A stretch of 64,000 bases of DNA from Trachythela sp. YZ-2020 (Eukaryota; Cnidaria; Anthozoa; Malacalcyonacea; Clavulariidae). Of the stretch, positions 22,114 through 32,432 are shown in pieces. The notes beneath the pieces are model-generated. The model did no database searches. It worked only from the letters and a program-made list of their open reading frames with translations, and had not been told where the DNA came from. How positions within the stretch are numbered: the stretch's first letter is position 1; each line of letters opens with the position of its first letter. Where the stretch lies: the NCBI GenBank assembly GCA_016169945.1, contig JADLSH010000379.1, forward strand, positions 3,500,001 through 3,564,000, read 5' to 3'. Made by a program: the position numbers and the translations under genes.

Positions 22114-22214
22114 AGTAATTTAAATGAAAATATGCATGCCAGTATCGGTGGAGTTTCACTAAGCACTATCGTGCAGCAGATGGTGGTCAACTGGGATATC
22201 AACTTCTATTTTAG

Positions 22215-22557
22215 AGCCAATTATTCAACCACGTCAAGATGAAAACATTGTACAAGCATCTCCTGACAAATTACCATCATTCATACCACTACAACCAGAT
22301 GCTAAACCAAACAATCAAGTAGTCCAACCATTTGATGAAATGTCAGTCACCATTCAATACCCTGAAAAAACAAAGACTAAGCCCCCAGCTAGTTCTGAAG
22401 ATACTCCAACATCGCTTGTTAATGGAAAGCTTGACCATGAAATAGATGAACAAAAGCCTTCAAAGACAACTCCATTGTCAGAATTTAATGTGACAATTCC
22501 TTTGAATGAAGATGAAAGTCTTATAAAAGATGTCCAAAAATCGCTAGAATCCGTTGG
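22215..22557 (+). CDS. Exon 18: disordered linker
   Basis: Acceptor CTATTTTAG, donor TTGG|GTAAGT, phase 1 to 2, about 114 codons. Gln/Pro/Asn-rich (EPIIQPRQDENIVQASPDKL), with two more beta-like motifs, MSVTIQYPEK and EFNVTIPLNEDES. Joins exon 17 and Ig 15 into one spacer of about 400 residues. Confidence 0.87.
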
Positions 22558-22599
22558 GTAAGTTAGCATACTAGAGTACATTGACTTAAATACGTTTTC

Positions 22600-22680
22600 A
22601 AAAACTAAAATTATTTATACTGTACAGCTCTATCAGTTCTAAACTGTTCTTCCTAGAGGTGCCGTAAAGGCAGTCCCTTA
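22600..22680 (-). mobile_element. SINE-A 3' fragment, antisense
   Basis: TATACTGTACAGCTCTATCA ... TAAACTGTTCTTCCTAGAGG, joined at about 22690 to the family D element, the same arrangement as at 15585-15700. Confidence 0.7.
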
Positions 22681-22689
22681 TTAATAGTA

Positions 22690-23475
22690 TTAAACCTACT
22701 AGTAGGCTATTACAAATCCAGCGTTCTGATTGGCTACCATAGAAATAAGAGACATATGTTGGCTACTCTACTAGAGGGCCACCAGACAAAAGCCTACTAT
22801 AGTAGCGAAGAGCGAGAGAAAAACTTTTGAATCAGTTGCTTTTTTAAGAAAATACTTCATAAAATGTCCTACTTTTTATTCTGGAATAAAACTAACAAAC
22901 AATCTTGGAAACTGTTTGCAAAAAAGGTAAAATTTTGGCGTTTTACTCGTAGTTTTACAGTTTTGAACATGAAATTGACTGGCGAATTTATGAATATGGA
23001 CAATTTTTGTTTAGATTTCGAATAAAATCATTGAAAACACAATCGCTTGCAGTTATTTAACTATATTTTCTTGGCCTTTAAAGCGTTTTCTTGATTTAAG
23101 AATGTTTTCATCCATTAAGCTATAAAATTTCAAGGGTTTTTCCCGTTTTAATTATATATTTTATGTGCTTCGAGATTTTCCGCCATTTGTTTACAGTTCA
23201 AAAACAACTAACGTTTTGGTCTTTTTAAGCCCTTTTTCTTTCTTTTTATTAGCCAAATATGAGTTGAAACTTTCCTTCGATATAATGGTTGTTATAGGGT
23301 CTGATTTTTTAAATATTTAAACTCACAAGTCGTATATTAGTGAATTTTCACTCGGGCGTTCGCCGTTTGGCCCGTTTATATAAACAAGAAGCCACCGCGA
23401 AAGTCGAAGGAAGCCACCTAAATGCTCATGAATGCTCTTAAATTTCGCTAAAATACTAGTAGGTTTATACCATTG
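22690..23475. mobile_element. Family D element, longer copy, about 0.8 kb
   Basis: Inverted ends TAAACCTACTAGTAGG / CTAGTAGGTTTATAC. Shares its left half with 15690-16000. AT-rich interior without open frames. Confidence 0.75.
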
Positions 23476-23589
23476 AACTATAAGTAAACTTAGAGTTCAC
23501 TGGTTTATACTAATAAAATTGGACAACTCGGTCTCGTTGTCTCTTAGCGAATAGTCGCTAATAGCCAACTCGGCCTCGTTGTCTATCAA

Positions 23590-24045
23590 AATCAACCACG
23601 GCTTCCTATCTCGCAGACGTTGTTAAAAACAAACGTCTGCTGAACCGAGCGCCAGAACGAGTTCTGCTATTTTCCCCTCAACCAATCAGAATTGTCCTTC
23701 CAAATTCTGGAAAGTGACGTTTTGCGGTATATTCAGCATAATTAGCATAATTTTAAATTCAATATGGAGTTCAACGAAGCTGTGGGCAAATTGTTATAAT
23801 TAATTTATGCATTTTCACAAGAATCACGCTTTTATACCAGAGATTCTGACTGGACGATCAAAATAGACGTTCAGTCGTTCTGGTGGCGCTCGGTTAAGCA
23901 GACGTTTGTTTTTCGTCGCTTGGCGTGAGAAAAACAACGTCTGCGGAACTCGTTCAGTCGTTCTGGCGCTCGGTTCAGCAGACGTTTGTTTTTCGTCGCT
24001 TGGCGTGAGAAAAACAACGTCTGCGAGCAGGCTAGCAACCAAATT
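23590..24045. repeat. Fold-back region with a duplicated arm
   Basis: GCAGACGTTGTTAAAAACAA...CTGAACCGAGCGCCAGAACG (from 23620) is inverted twice on the right: at about 23875-23945 and again at 23960-24030, both with CAGACGTTTGTTTTTCGTCG. The right arm is a direct duplication of about 85 bp. Confidence 0.8.
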
Positions 24046-24505
24046 GCTAAGGCGCTGTTCGACAGGCAATGCACGGAGATTGTTTTTAGTACTTTTGGGA
24101 TCGATGTAGGAGCATAAAATACATTACACAGCTCTGTATCTTCTAAAACATTTTTAAAATACTTCTTGGTACTTTCTTTCATGTGACAAAAACAGTATTA
24201 AAGTTTAAACATGAAAATCCAAGAATTCCAAATGCGACTATGAAATATCATCGTAAAATTGCATAATTAGACCGCATCTAAAAATGATGTATTCTACTAC
24301 ATTTTCTCTTGTGCCGTTATTACTTGATCTAAAGACATAAATAACCACTTGTTAGAAAGAGAAATGAATGAGCTTATAAAATAATTTTTTCAGGATTAAT
24401 ATTTTTAAAATTATTAAAAAATTATAAAAATTATAAAAAATGGATTTTTATACACACTGTAGTATGCATGGTTTATCCATGAAGTAATTCATCTTATATT
24501 TTCAG

Positions 24506-24813
24506 TAAACAGGATGAAAAGCCTGGTAAAAAAGCGCCAGAATTCCTAGAACGTCTTCCCGAAGATATCGAAGTAGACGAAGGATCAGAAGTAAAGTTAA
24601 GCTTACGAGTGAGTGGAAAACCTACGCCAAAATTAAAATGGATGATTGGATCTAAACCTCTGAGGAAAAGCAGTCGTGTTGAGATGCGAGAGAATAATGG
24701 AGTACAAGAGCTCATCATCAGGAATGTCACTCTCGATGATGAGGGAGTTTATAGCTGTGTCGCGGTGAATAAGTATGGGGAGGCTTTCTGTGATTGTGAA
24801 CTCATGGTTGAAG
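24506..24813 (+). CDS. Exon 19: Ig 15
   Basis: Acceptor ATATTTTCAG, donor GAAG|GTAAGT, phase 2 to 1. One Ig: APEFLERLPEDIEVDEGSEV ... PKLKWMIGSKPLRKSS ... DEGVYSCVAVNKYGEAFCDC ELMVEG. The B-strand Cys is Leu. Its last 90 bp and donor have been copied several times into the downstream intron (next entry). Confidence 0.93.
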
Positions 24814-25330
24814 GTAAGTGTTAGGTGGGAGGGGGATAAGAGAGGCGTGTGAGTGGAATGATGGGTGTAGCTGTGTAGCGGTGAATAAGTATGGGGAGGC
24901 TTTCTGTGATTGTGAACTCATGGTTGAAGGTAAGTGTTAGGTGGCAGGGGGATAAGAGGGGTGTGTGAGTGGAATGATGGGTGTTTATAGTTGTGTGGCG
25001 TTGAATAAGTATGGGGACTCCTGTGATTGTGAACTGATGGTTGAGGGTAAGGGAACGGGATAGGTGTTGAGGTGGTAAGGGAGTGTATGGTTCTGTGCGT
25101 GGGGGTAATGGTATTATATGGCAGTGTTGCGGTAAACAAGCTTGGGGAAACTTTCTGTGATTGTGAGCTCAAGGTTGAAGATAAGTGTTGGTTGGTAAGA
25201 GGAGAGGGATGGGATGGGACCCGTGAGTGAAGTGATGGTAATGAGAGGTCGATTATAGTTGTGTTGCGGTAAATAAGTTGGGGAAGCTTTCTGATTGTGT
25301 CCAGATGGTAGAAAGTGGGTTGTGATAACG
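24814..25330 (+). pseudogene. Four decayed copies of the exon 19 3' end with donor-like sites
   Basis: Repeats of TGTGTCGCGGTGAATAAGTA ... TGTGATTGTGAACTCATGGT TGAAGGTAAGTG appear at about 24865-24940, 24985-25055, 25120-25185 and 25255-25320, progressively diverged. The first keeps the exact donor GAAG|GTAAGTGTTAGG; later ones read GAGGGTAAGG and GAAGATAAGTG. None has an acceptor, so they are not exons but may act as alternative donors. Confidence 0.9.
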
Positions 25331-25732
25331 TTTAGCTTAATAAAACATTACGACAAACATCAAATTGTGGAGTCCGAATCCAAGGCCTCTGACCACTGAG
25401 CTATATAAGGATGCCCGATCAAGACACTTAGAAATATCATTGTTTGGGTTCGAGATGTTTAACGTACCAGCTCTCTGACCACTGAGCTATTGGGATGCCC
25501 GATTGAGACACTCGGAAATATCATATGTATACACTCAACGCAGGATATCTAATCCGCATATACGAAGATTCTACAAAATATGATTGTGGGACAATGTAGG
25601 CTGAACAAGCTAGGAATGATGGTATTACTTGTTAGCTGTGTAGAATAGTAGCTTGTGTTGTTCAAATTTAGTTGAATAACTTGCTAAACGGGCCAACTTG
25701 ATTTCTCATACTTGTCTTTAATCGTGTTTCAG

Positions 25733-25765
25733 TGCCATCAGAAGATGAAGGGGAAATGTCTACAG
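25733..25765 (+). CDS. Exon 20: 33-nt micro-exon
   Basis: Acceptor TCGTGTTTCAG, donor ACAG|GTAATT, phase 1 to 1. Encodes VPSEDEGEMST, a short acidic linker. Being symmetric, it can be skipped without changing frame, so it may be alternatively spliced. The phase match to both neighbours and good splice sites are the only support. Confidence 0.7.
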
Positions 25766-25774
25766 GTAATTATG

Positions 25775-25865
25775 GGTGGGGTTCCAACGTGGATAGTATT
25801 TTACAATAAATTGTCGTGGTTTGTTTCTGAACTACCTGAAAAAGATTAAAAACACTCTCTGAGCG
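25775..25865. repeat. Interspersed repeat family E (copy 1)
   Basis: GTTCCAACGTGGATAGTATTTTACAATAA ... CTGAACTACCTGAAAAAGAT. More copies are at 29205-29650 and 36600-36690. Confidence 0.6.
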
Positions 25866-25924
25866 AAGGCCCTCCATTAAGAAGTTAATAGTGACGCGAC
25901 TACTTTGGACATGTTTTCGCGCGT

Positions 25925-26110
25925 TACTCTGGGTTCAAGTAAATGAATGCGAAGCCCGGTCGAATTGCATTCACGACCAAATGTTTCAACACTCCGGTCT
26001 AGTGACTTAATCAGGGGTGATCTAAACTCGCATCTTAGGTCCTTATATACTCAAGGGATAACGGCATCGGCCAACAAAGTGGCGATGCTCATGTGGCAGA
26101 TAGCTACCGT
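25925..26110. repeat. Interspersed repeat family B (copy 2)
   Basis: AATTGCATTCACGACCAAAT ... CTTAATCAGGGGTGATCTAA ... TATATACTCAAGGGATAACG; compare 42745-42920. Confidence 0.7.
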
Positions 26111-26337
26111 CATCTCTATTCAAGGCATGATGATTCATGTTGATATGCCACGTTACTTTTATTTTATTTATTTACAAAATATTTATCCCTTGGCAACGTC
26201 TTTGGCTATAGTGATGATTAGTGGTGATAACTTTAGAGTTCTCCAACGAGATTGCATGCTTGGTTTCACACAGATGTTCTGCCAAAGATGATTTGACTTG
26301 TTTAAAGTTGAAACTATGGGATATTATATTTATTTAG

Positions 26338-26685
26338 GTCCATTGATAAGCCAGTGTCCACCAGGTTTCATTCGAGGTCTTGAAGACACTGAAGTGATTG
26401 CTGGCAAGAGTATCACCGTAGAATGTCAGTTCTTTGGCATACCTGAAGTCGACCTACAGTGGTACAAGGATGGCGGACCGCTTGATAATAACGATGATCG
26501 ATTGGTGTTCGATATTATCGATGACGTAGCCATTTTAACTATCAACAATGCAACGCCAGACGACCAAGCCTGGTATCGGTGTAATGCATACAATAACTTT
26601 GGCTCAGCGTCTACTGATTGTGAATTGCTGGTTGTAGAGGTTCCTACGTTTGTCAAGTCATTTGAGGATACTATTATCAGTGAAG
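26338..26685 (+). CDS. Exon 21: cassette 1, Ig 16 and start of Ig 17
   Basis: Acceptor TATTTATTTAG, donor GAAG|GTAAGT, phase 1 to 1. First exon of the four-fold repeated cassette. Ig 16: PPGFIRGLEDTEVIAGKSIT ... LQWYKDGGPLDNND ... DQAWYRCNAYNNFG. Then the A-A' strands of Ig 17 (PTFVKSFEDTIISEG), with the rest in exon 22. Counterparts: 29765, 34630 and 40870. Confidence 0.94.
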
Positions 26686-27289
26686 GTAAGTCAGTAAGGT
26701 TATGTGGTAAGGGATTGTTGGTACAGTACAATATTGAACACCTCATTGAACTCCCCCAAAAGAGGCTTTTCAGAGCCAATTACATGAGAAATTATTCTAC
26801 AATCCTGGTCGAAAACCTTGGCTTACCATGAAGAATAAATAAAAAAATTGGTTTTGCACACTTAAATTTCTATAACCCCCCTGCTCCCCACTTCAATGTT
26901 GACTTTTGTCGCACTACTTTCGCTAATCTGTAGCCAACATTGTATGGGGGGACCGCGGGGGGTTAACCCATTCAACTGTGAAGTTATCTGTTAATATGCA
27001 GATACATTGCTGGATAAATAGGAATAATAATCCTTAAAATTGGAATGAGTGCAAGGTATTTTTGGCCAGGATTGTAGACTATGTATCAGACTGTTTTAAA
27101 TGTTTTTCTAAAAGACAATTGCGTAATTTATGTTTAAAAATATGGATCGATGAGCTAGATTTTATGTTCTCTGTAAGATCGCACCATAGCGAGACAGCAC
27201 TGTAATAAAATGCCCGTTGGCCAGTTGCATTTTTGAGGGGGATGTTCAAAGATCCAGAGTTTCTGGTGCATGTCCTCGCTCCTCATGAC

Positions 27290-27415
27290 GAAGGCATGTG
27301 CTTTTAGTCCCAAGCCTACAATAACATTGGACCAATGAAAGATAGCCTGAACAGACCTTTAGGCAGAACACTTTGAAACTTATAGAACTATCCAATATAA
27401 AGAAAGTTAGTTTAG
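27290..27415 (+). mobile_element. SINE-A 3' fragment
   Basis: CCTACAATAACATTGGACCA ... AGGCAGAACACTTTGAAACT ... AAGAAAGTTAGTTTAG. The rest of the 26686-27451 intron shows nothing recognisable. Confidence 0.7.
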
Positions 27416-27451
27416 TATCCTTTTTAATGAACTGAACAATTTGTTTTTCAG

Positions 27452-27976
27452 GAGAGGACATCCAGTTTACAGTACAAATTGAAGGCGAACCGGAAGTGAG
27501 CTGGTACAAAGGCGACACGCTACTGACCGATGAGGGTCGTTACGTCATTGTAGACCAACACGAGGAACAGATCTTTACTCTAGCCATTGAAGATGTTTTA
27601 CCCGAAGACGAAGGCGTATACCGATGTGTAGCCAGGAACGAGGCGGGGAAATGCGAATCTGTAGCTAGATTGTCTGTCACCGACAAGAATTATCCACCAG
27701 AGCTCACAAACGAAGGTCAGGACGAACCGTACTTTGTCAAAAAGGGAGAAGACTTAAAACTTTATGTGGCCTTGAAGGGAAAACCGTTTCCGGATGTGCA
27801 ATGGTTTAAAGATGATAAGCCATTACGTAATAACATCCATTATGAAATATCTGAGCAAGAGCATGAATGTTTCCTGTGTGTGCACGATGTGACTTTGGAC
27901 GATCGCGGTATTTATAAATGTGAAGCGACATCGAAACTGGGCAAAGTTACCCGGAAATTCCAAGTTAACATTGAAG
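27452..27976 (+). CDS. Exon 22: cassette 1, rest of Ig 17 and Ig 18
   Basis: Acceptor TTTTTCAG, donor GAAG|GTAAAA, 525 nt, phase 1 to 1. Ig 17 continues EDIQFTVQIEGEPEVSWYKG ... EGRYVIVDQ ... EGVYRCVARNEAG; Ig 18 is YPPELTNEGQDEPYFVKKGE ... VQWFKDDKPLRNN ... GIYKCEATSKLGKVTRKFQV. Same length as 30646, 36742 and 42157. Confidence 0.95.
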
Positions 27977-27999
27977 GTAAAATTACTCGTCTTGTTTTA

Positions 28000-28235
28000 C
28001 CAGTGGTTACTGCATGTGCCTCTCGCATGGCTGGTGTTAATTTCGCCTCAGTTGTATGTGAGAGAAGCGCTTCCAGTTTGACTCTACCAAACACCGCAGG
28101 TTTTCTCCGGGGTACTCGTGTTTCCATCTGTAGTAAAACTGGACCAATAAGGGATGACCCTTAATGGATCTCTAGGGAGAACAGATTAGAACTGGTGGAG
28201 CTTTCTACTATGAAGAAAGTTAGTTTGGTTTTGAG
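28000..28235 (+). mobile_element. SINE-A copy, sense
   Basis: Head remnant GTGGTTACTGCATGTGCCTC, body TTGACTCTACCAAACACCGC, and end GAACAGATTAGAACTGGTGG ... AAAGTTAGTTTGG. Inserted about 25 bp after the exon 22 donor. Confidence 0.85.
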
Positions 28236-28510
28236 GATATTTCAACCTTCTTGTCACTATATTTCTTGCCGCTTTTATTCCTCTAACTTTTCCCTGCTTT
28301 CCAGAGTTTTTTAACGCGTAGTTCTAAATAGAATATGCACTTGTAAGTAGATTTGTGCAGCCCTAAAAATACTAAACTGCACTGAAATAATCGAAAATAT
28401 TCAATATAACTTTAGTATGAATTTAAAATCATCGAAAAACTAACCATTTACATATTACAACTGCACATTTAGAACTGCGCGTGAACAAAACCTGCTTCTT
28501 TGTTTTCCAG

Positions 28511-29179
28511 GATTCAAGCCGCAAGGCTCAGCTCCAACATTCACCGAAACTCTTCAACCTGCTGAAGTAAAAGAAGGTAATGACGTCACGTTCACCTGTC
28601 GTACCACAGGGGAACCAAGCCCCGATATTGAATGGTACAAAGATGACACACTTCTCGACCAAGACGATCGTGTGAACATTGACCAGAAAGATGGAGTGTC
28701 GACTTTGACCATTAAAAACGTTACCACAATTGACGAGGCAGCTTACAAAGCTCTTGCACGCAATCCACTTGGGATCACAACCTCTGAAGCTGAGCTGCTT
28801 GTCACAGAATCAGCCGTAAAACCAGAACTGCTTGCACCGTTGAAGGATATTGATGTAAAATCTGGAAAAGATTGCTGCTTCTCCGTGCGTGTAAAAGGCA
28901 ACGTGAAGGTAGATTGGTATAAGGATGAAGAGATTCTTCTAGATGCGGGACGGGTTGTTATTGTGGACGAACAAGACGGAGAGACATTTACTTTGGCTGT
29001 CGAGGACGCGAGGGTCGAGGATTCGGGCGTGTATAAATGTGTAGCTCACAATGAAGCAGGAGAAGTGACTTGTAATGCCGTATTGAAAGTTTCGCCCAGC
29101 AGACGACGGAGCAGGAAGGGAAGTCAGAAATCACCTGGGCCTGAAACTGCTGGTAAAACAATGGAGTTGATTATTGAAG
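28511..29179 (+). CDS. Exon 23: cassette 1, Igs 19-20 fused in one exon
   Basis: Acceptor TTTTCCAG, donor GAAG|GTATGT, 669 nt, phase 1 to 1. Ig 19: APTFTETLQPAEVKEGNDVT ... IEWYKDDTLLDQD ... DEAAYKALARNPLG (no F-strand Cys). Ig 20: PELLAPLKDIDVKSGKDCCF ... VDWYKDEEILLDAGRVVI ... DSGVYKCVAHNEAG. Ends with a basic linker (PSRRRSRKGSQKSPGPETAG) and KTMELIIEG. In cassettes 2-4 an intron splits this region after the LKDV(K/Q) codons. Confidence 0.95.
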
Positions 29180-29204
29180 GTATGTTAGTGTTTATAGGTA
29201 TAAT

Positions 29205-29735
29205 TTAAACTTGGGGGGGTCCAGTGCGGGTAGTATTTTACAATAAGTATTGTTTGCGGTATTTTTCAACTTGCCAGGTGTGGAGTCACTCGGAGTAGCG
29301 TCATCTAATATGATTCAACGCGAAAGTTGACTTAATTTCTGGACGTTTATTACCGTAGTATCAAAATAGCAAAACGGTTCCTTTGTGTTTTGCTTAATCA
29401 GTTTGAGAACTCTATTGTTGTGTTATGGCTTACGGACAAGTTTATGATTTAAAATTGGGGGTAGAGTGTAGGTAATATTCTACAATAAGCTGCCCTGGTT
29501 TCTGTCTAAACTACCCGAAAAAGATATCTCAAACGTGGGGGTCCAGTGTAGGTAGTATTCTGCAGCAAGCCTCCGTGATTTGTGTCTGAACTACCTGAAA
29601 AATATCTCAAAGTGGAGGTACAGTGTAGGTAGTATTCTACAACAAGCTGATTTGGGTAAAAAATATTTGAAAATGATTTAAAAAGCTGCGACGTTTTGAG
29701 CTACGGCCTTCGTCAGGACGCACAGTTTAGTGTAT
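29205..29735. repeat. Interspersed repeat family E, several partial copies
   Basis: Four runs of GGTCCAGTGTAGGTAGTATTCTAC...CTGAACTACCTGAAAAA-type sequence at about 29205, 29455, 29535 and 29610, followed by GACGTTTTGAGCTACGGCCTTCGTCAGG. Confidence 0.7.
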
Positions 29736-29764
29736 AATCTAACTTCAATTATTGTTTTTATCAG

Positions 29765-30109
29765 ACACACCATCCGAACCAGGCGCCCCGAAATTTTTGC
29801 GCGACATTCAAGATTGTGAAGTGGTGGCTGGTTCTGAACTCAAGCTGACATGTAAGTTCACAGGCTCACCCCAACCGGAAGTAGAATGGTTTAAAGATGG
29901 CGGACCTCTGGAGGAAAGCGATCGAGTCACGTGCACAGTGAATAATGACGTCACAAGTGTCGTGATCAGGAAGACCGAGGCAGATGACGAGGGTTGGTAT
30001 CGATGTCGTATTTCTAATGAACGAGGTGCGGCCGCAGTTGAAGCTGAGCTGATTGTTGTTGAAATGCCGAAGTTTGTTGAGCCATTGAAGGACTTGGAAA
30101 TAGATGAAG
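29765..30109 (+). CDS. Exon 24: cassette 2, Ig 21 and start of Ig 22
   Basis: Acceptor TTTATCAG, donor GAAG|GTATTG, 345 nt, phase 1 to 1. DTPSEPGAPKFLRDIQDCEV ... VEWFKDGGPLEESDRVTC ... DEGWYRCRISNERGAAAVEA, then PKFVEPLKDLEIDEG opening Ig 22. Very close at DNA level to exon 28 (34630). Confidence 0.95.
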
Positions 30110-30171
30110 GTATTGTTTTGAGAAGTTTATGATTTTGTAACATAAGCTAAAGTCTGGGGAAAATAGAGCCA

Positions 30172-30275
30172 TACCTTCCGAAGGTGAGCAAACTAGGAAA
30201 CATTGTTTCATATGCATGTTTCACCTTCCGAAGGTGAGCAAACTAGGAAACATTGTTTCATATGCATGTTTCCCG
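30172..30275. repeat. 51-bp direct repeat, two copies
   Basis: CCTTCCGAAGGTGAGCAAAC TAGGAAACATTGTTTCATAT GCATGTTTC occurs twice back to back. The AGGAAACA-TTGTTTC core also forms the 33030-33265 minisatellite. Confidence 0.92.
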
Positions 30276-30645
30276 AAGATTGCGAAACCTGGAAACACTG
30301 TTTTTCAAACACTGTTTTGTCCAGCAACAATTTTCCCAAGGGTGGAAACATTCAAGGAAACGTCGGAATTTTCAAATGTTACCGCAAGAATGTTTCCATG
30401 TCTTAAATATCAGCCGAATCAACTGAAAAAGAGCACTTAAGGACTTACTGTAACTCTATTCACATGAGTTCTATACAAGGGTAGACAATTCAAGGGTAGC
30501 ACACAAAACCACATTCAAGAGTCAGTCATTCACTACCTTTAACTATGCTAAACTCTACTCCAATGAGTTCTATACAATATCAGATGACTTTTGAGAGCAT
30601 ATTTTATCTCTAGATCATCTAACCATGCTAACTTTCTTTTATCAG

Positions 30646-31170
30646 GAGAAGATGTTCAATTTACAGCGAAGGTCGAGGGAGAACCGGAAGTGAGTTGGTA
30701 CAAAGGAGACAAGCTATTGGCCGATGAAGGTCGTTACGTCATTGTTGACCAAGATGAAGATCAAATCTTTACTCTAGCCATTGAAGATGTTTTACCTGAA
30801 GACGAAGGCGAATACCGATGTGTAGCCGAGAACGAGGCGGGCAAATCCGAGTCCGTTGCGAAGCTGTTTGTCAAGGACAAACCATATCCACCTGAATTCA
30901 CGAACGAAGGTCAGGATGAACCATACTTTGCCAACAAAGGAGATGATTTGAGGCTGGATGTGACTTTGAAAGGAAAACCCTCTCCTGAGGTGACATGGTA
31001 CCTAGATGACAAACCATTACGCAATAATTTCCATTATGATATCAGCGAAGATGGGAATGAACATTCACTGTGTATACGTTCTGTGACGTTGGACGACAAG
31101 GGTTTATACAAATGTGAAGCGACTTCAAAACTTGGAAAAGTTACACGCAAGTTTCAAGTCAACCTGCAAG
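30646..31170 (+). CDS. Exon 25: cassette 2, rest of Ig 22 and Ig 23
   Basis: Acceptor CTTTTATCAG, donor CAAG|GTAAGA, 525 nt, phase 1 to 1. EDVQFTAKVEGEPEVSWYKG ... EGRYVIVDQDEDQIFTLAIE ... EGEYRCVAENEAG, then YPPEFTNEGQDEPYFANKGD ... VTWYLDDKPLRNN ... GLYKCEATSKLG. Positions 30765-30863 are identical to 36861-36959 in exon 29. Confidence 0.95.
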
Positions 31171-31224
31171 GTAAGAAAGCGTGGAACATAAGGCTTGGAT
31201 ACCAAGTCTTGGTGTTTCATCAAA

Positions 31225-31505
31225 TTGGGGCTTCGGTGGCGCAATCGTCAGAGCACGCGCCTTTCACCTCTGATATCGTGGGGACGAGTTATGATAGCTA
31301 TGTGAAAAGAGTTAGTCAACGCTCTGCCGAAAGTCGTGGGTTTTCTCCGGGTACTCCGGTTTCCTCCCACAGGGAATGTTGACAGGGTGGGTTGGGTTTA
31401 ACTCCTAACTGGCCCTTGCACCGTAGCTGTGCTCCGTGATGGCGAGCAAAAGGTGGCTGCCATATGCGCGCCTAGAAAAGCCTTCGACTTGGTCACGTTG
31501 AGCTG
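31225..31505 (+). mobile_element. SINE-B (second tRNA-headed SINE family), sense
   Basis: Head GGGGCTTCGGTGGCGCAATC GTCAGAGCACGCGCCTTTCA (A-box-like TGGCGCAATCG), then GTCAACGCTCTGCCGAAAGT, and a 3' part with CCTAACTGGCCCTTGCACCGTAGCTGTGCTCC. Antisense copies are at 55060-55225 and 58130-58500. Confidence 0.8.
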
Positions 31506-31827
31506 TGTCCTTCGCAATTCAGCCTAGCTCTCAGCTGCAAGTAAGGATAATAAGCACCCCCCTTACCCCTTACCTTCTCGTCCATCCTTGGAAATATTTA
31601 CGAGGTAATTTTTGTTGCAACTTGCAACGCAAGATTCAGAAAGCTTTCCACAACAATATTTCCTCGTTTTCCCTACATCATACAGTTATATCAGAACTGT
31701 TTGACTAAATTAACGCTATTTTAATGCTTTACTTGCTTATTTTTAAAGGAAACAATAAAATGAGTTTGATATACATGTAGTGCTGTTCATATACGACGTT
31801 ATACTAGCTGATAAGTCGGTATATATA

Positions 31828-32258
31828 CATTGGTGGATTTATAGGGGGGTGGACAGGGGTGCGCACCCCTGTTGGCCTTGGGGGGGGGGTGCAAAAAATT
31901 ATATTTATCATACTTTTAAAACGTTCGAGGTATTCAAAATTTGTTACTAGTCTTAGACCAACTTAATTTTTTTTAATTCAAGGCAGCACTAGTTCAAAAT
32001 ACCCAATATTCATTGAATTTGAGTGTAAACGGGGTAACCCAAGCATAAGTGACGTGATCGTGGGCTGATCTCTTGTGTAGATCTCGGGGATAAGGGGATT
32101 TAGGTTTATTCAGCCTATTAGCACGTTGTAACCAAGAACCTACTAGGCACGCACTGGCGCGGAGGCACAGTGCTGGCCAGTGCAGGGTTTGGTGTGCTCC
32201 CTTGCTCGGCTGCTTGTCCAGCACCCCCCTGAAAAAAGCTGGCTGGATCCACCACTGT
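31828..32258. mobile_element. Element with inverted ends and GGGGTGCGCACCCCT core
   Basis: TGGTGGATTTATAGGGGGGTG at left and CACCCCCCTGAAAAAAGCTGG ... GATCCACCA at right. Contains the palindrome AGGGGTGCGCACCCCT. Related GGGGTGCGCGCACCCC sequence is at 43640. Non-coding. Confidence 0.7.
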
Positions 32259-32432
32259 ATATATAAATAAATATATTTCTGTTTGTAACAGGCTTAATTA
32301 CCTTGTCTTTTATGTATTTTATCCACAGCCAAACGTATGCGTGTTTATTGCTATCCACCACGAGTAGCTTTTGCTATCTGTGGATTGCAAGAGTTCTATT
32401 ATAATTGTATTGTAATCTTTTCCCTTTGCTAG

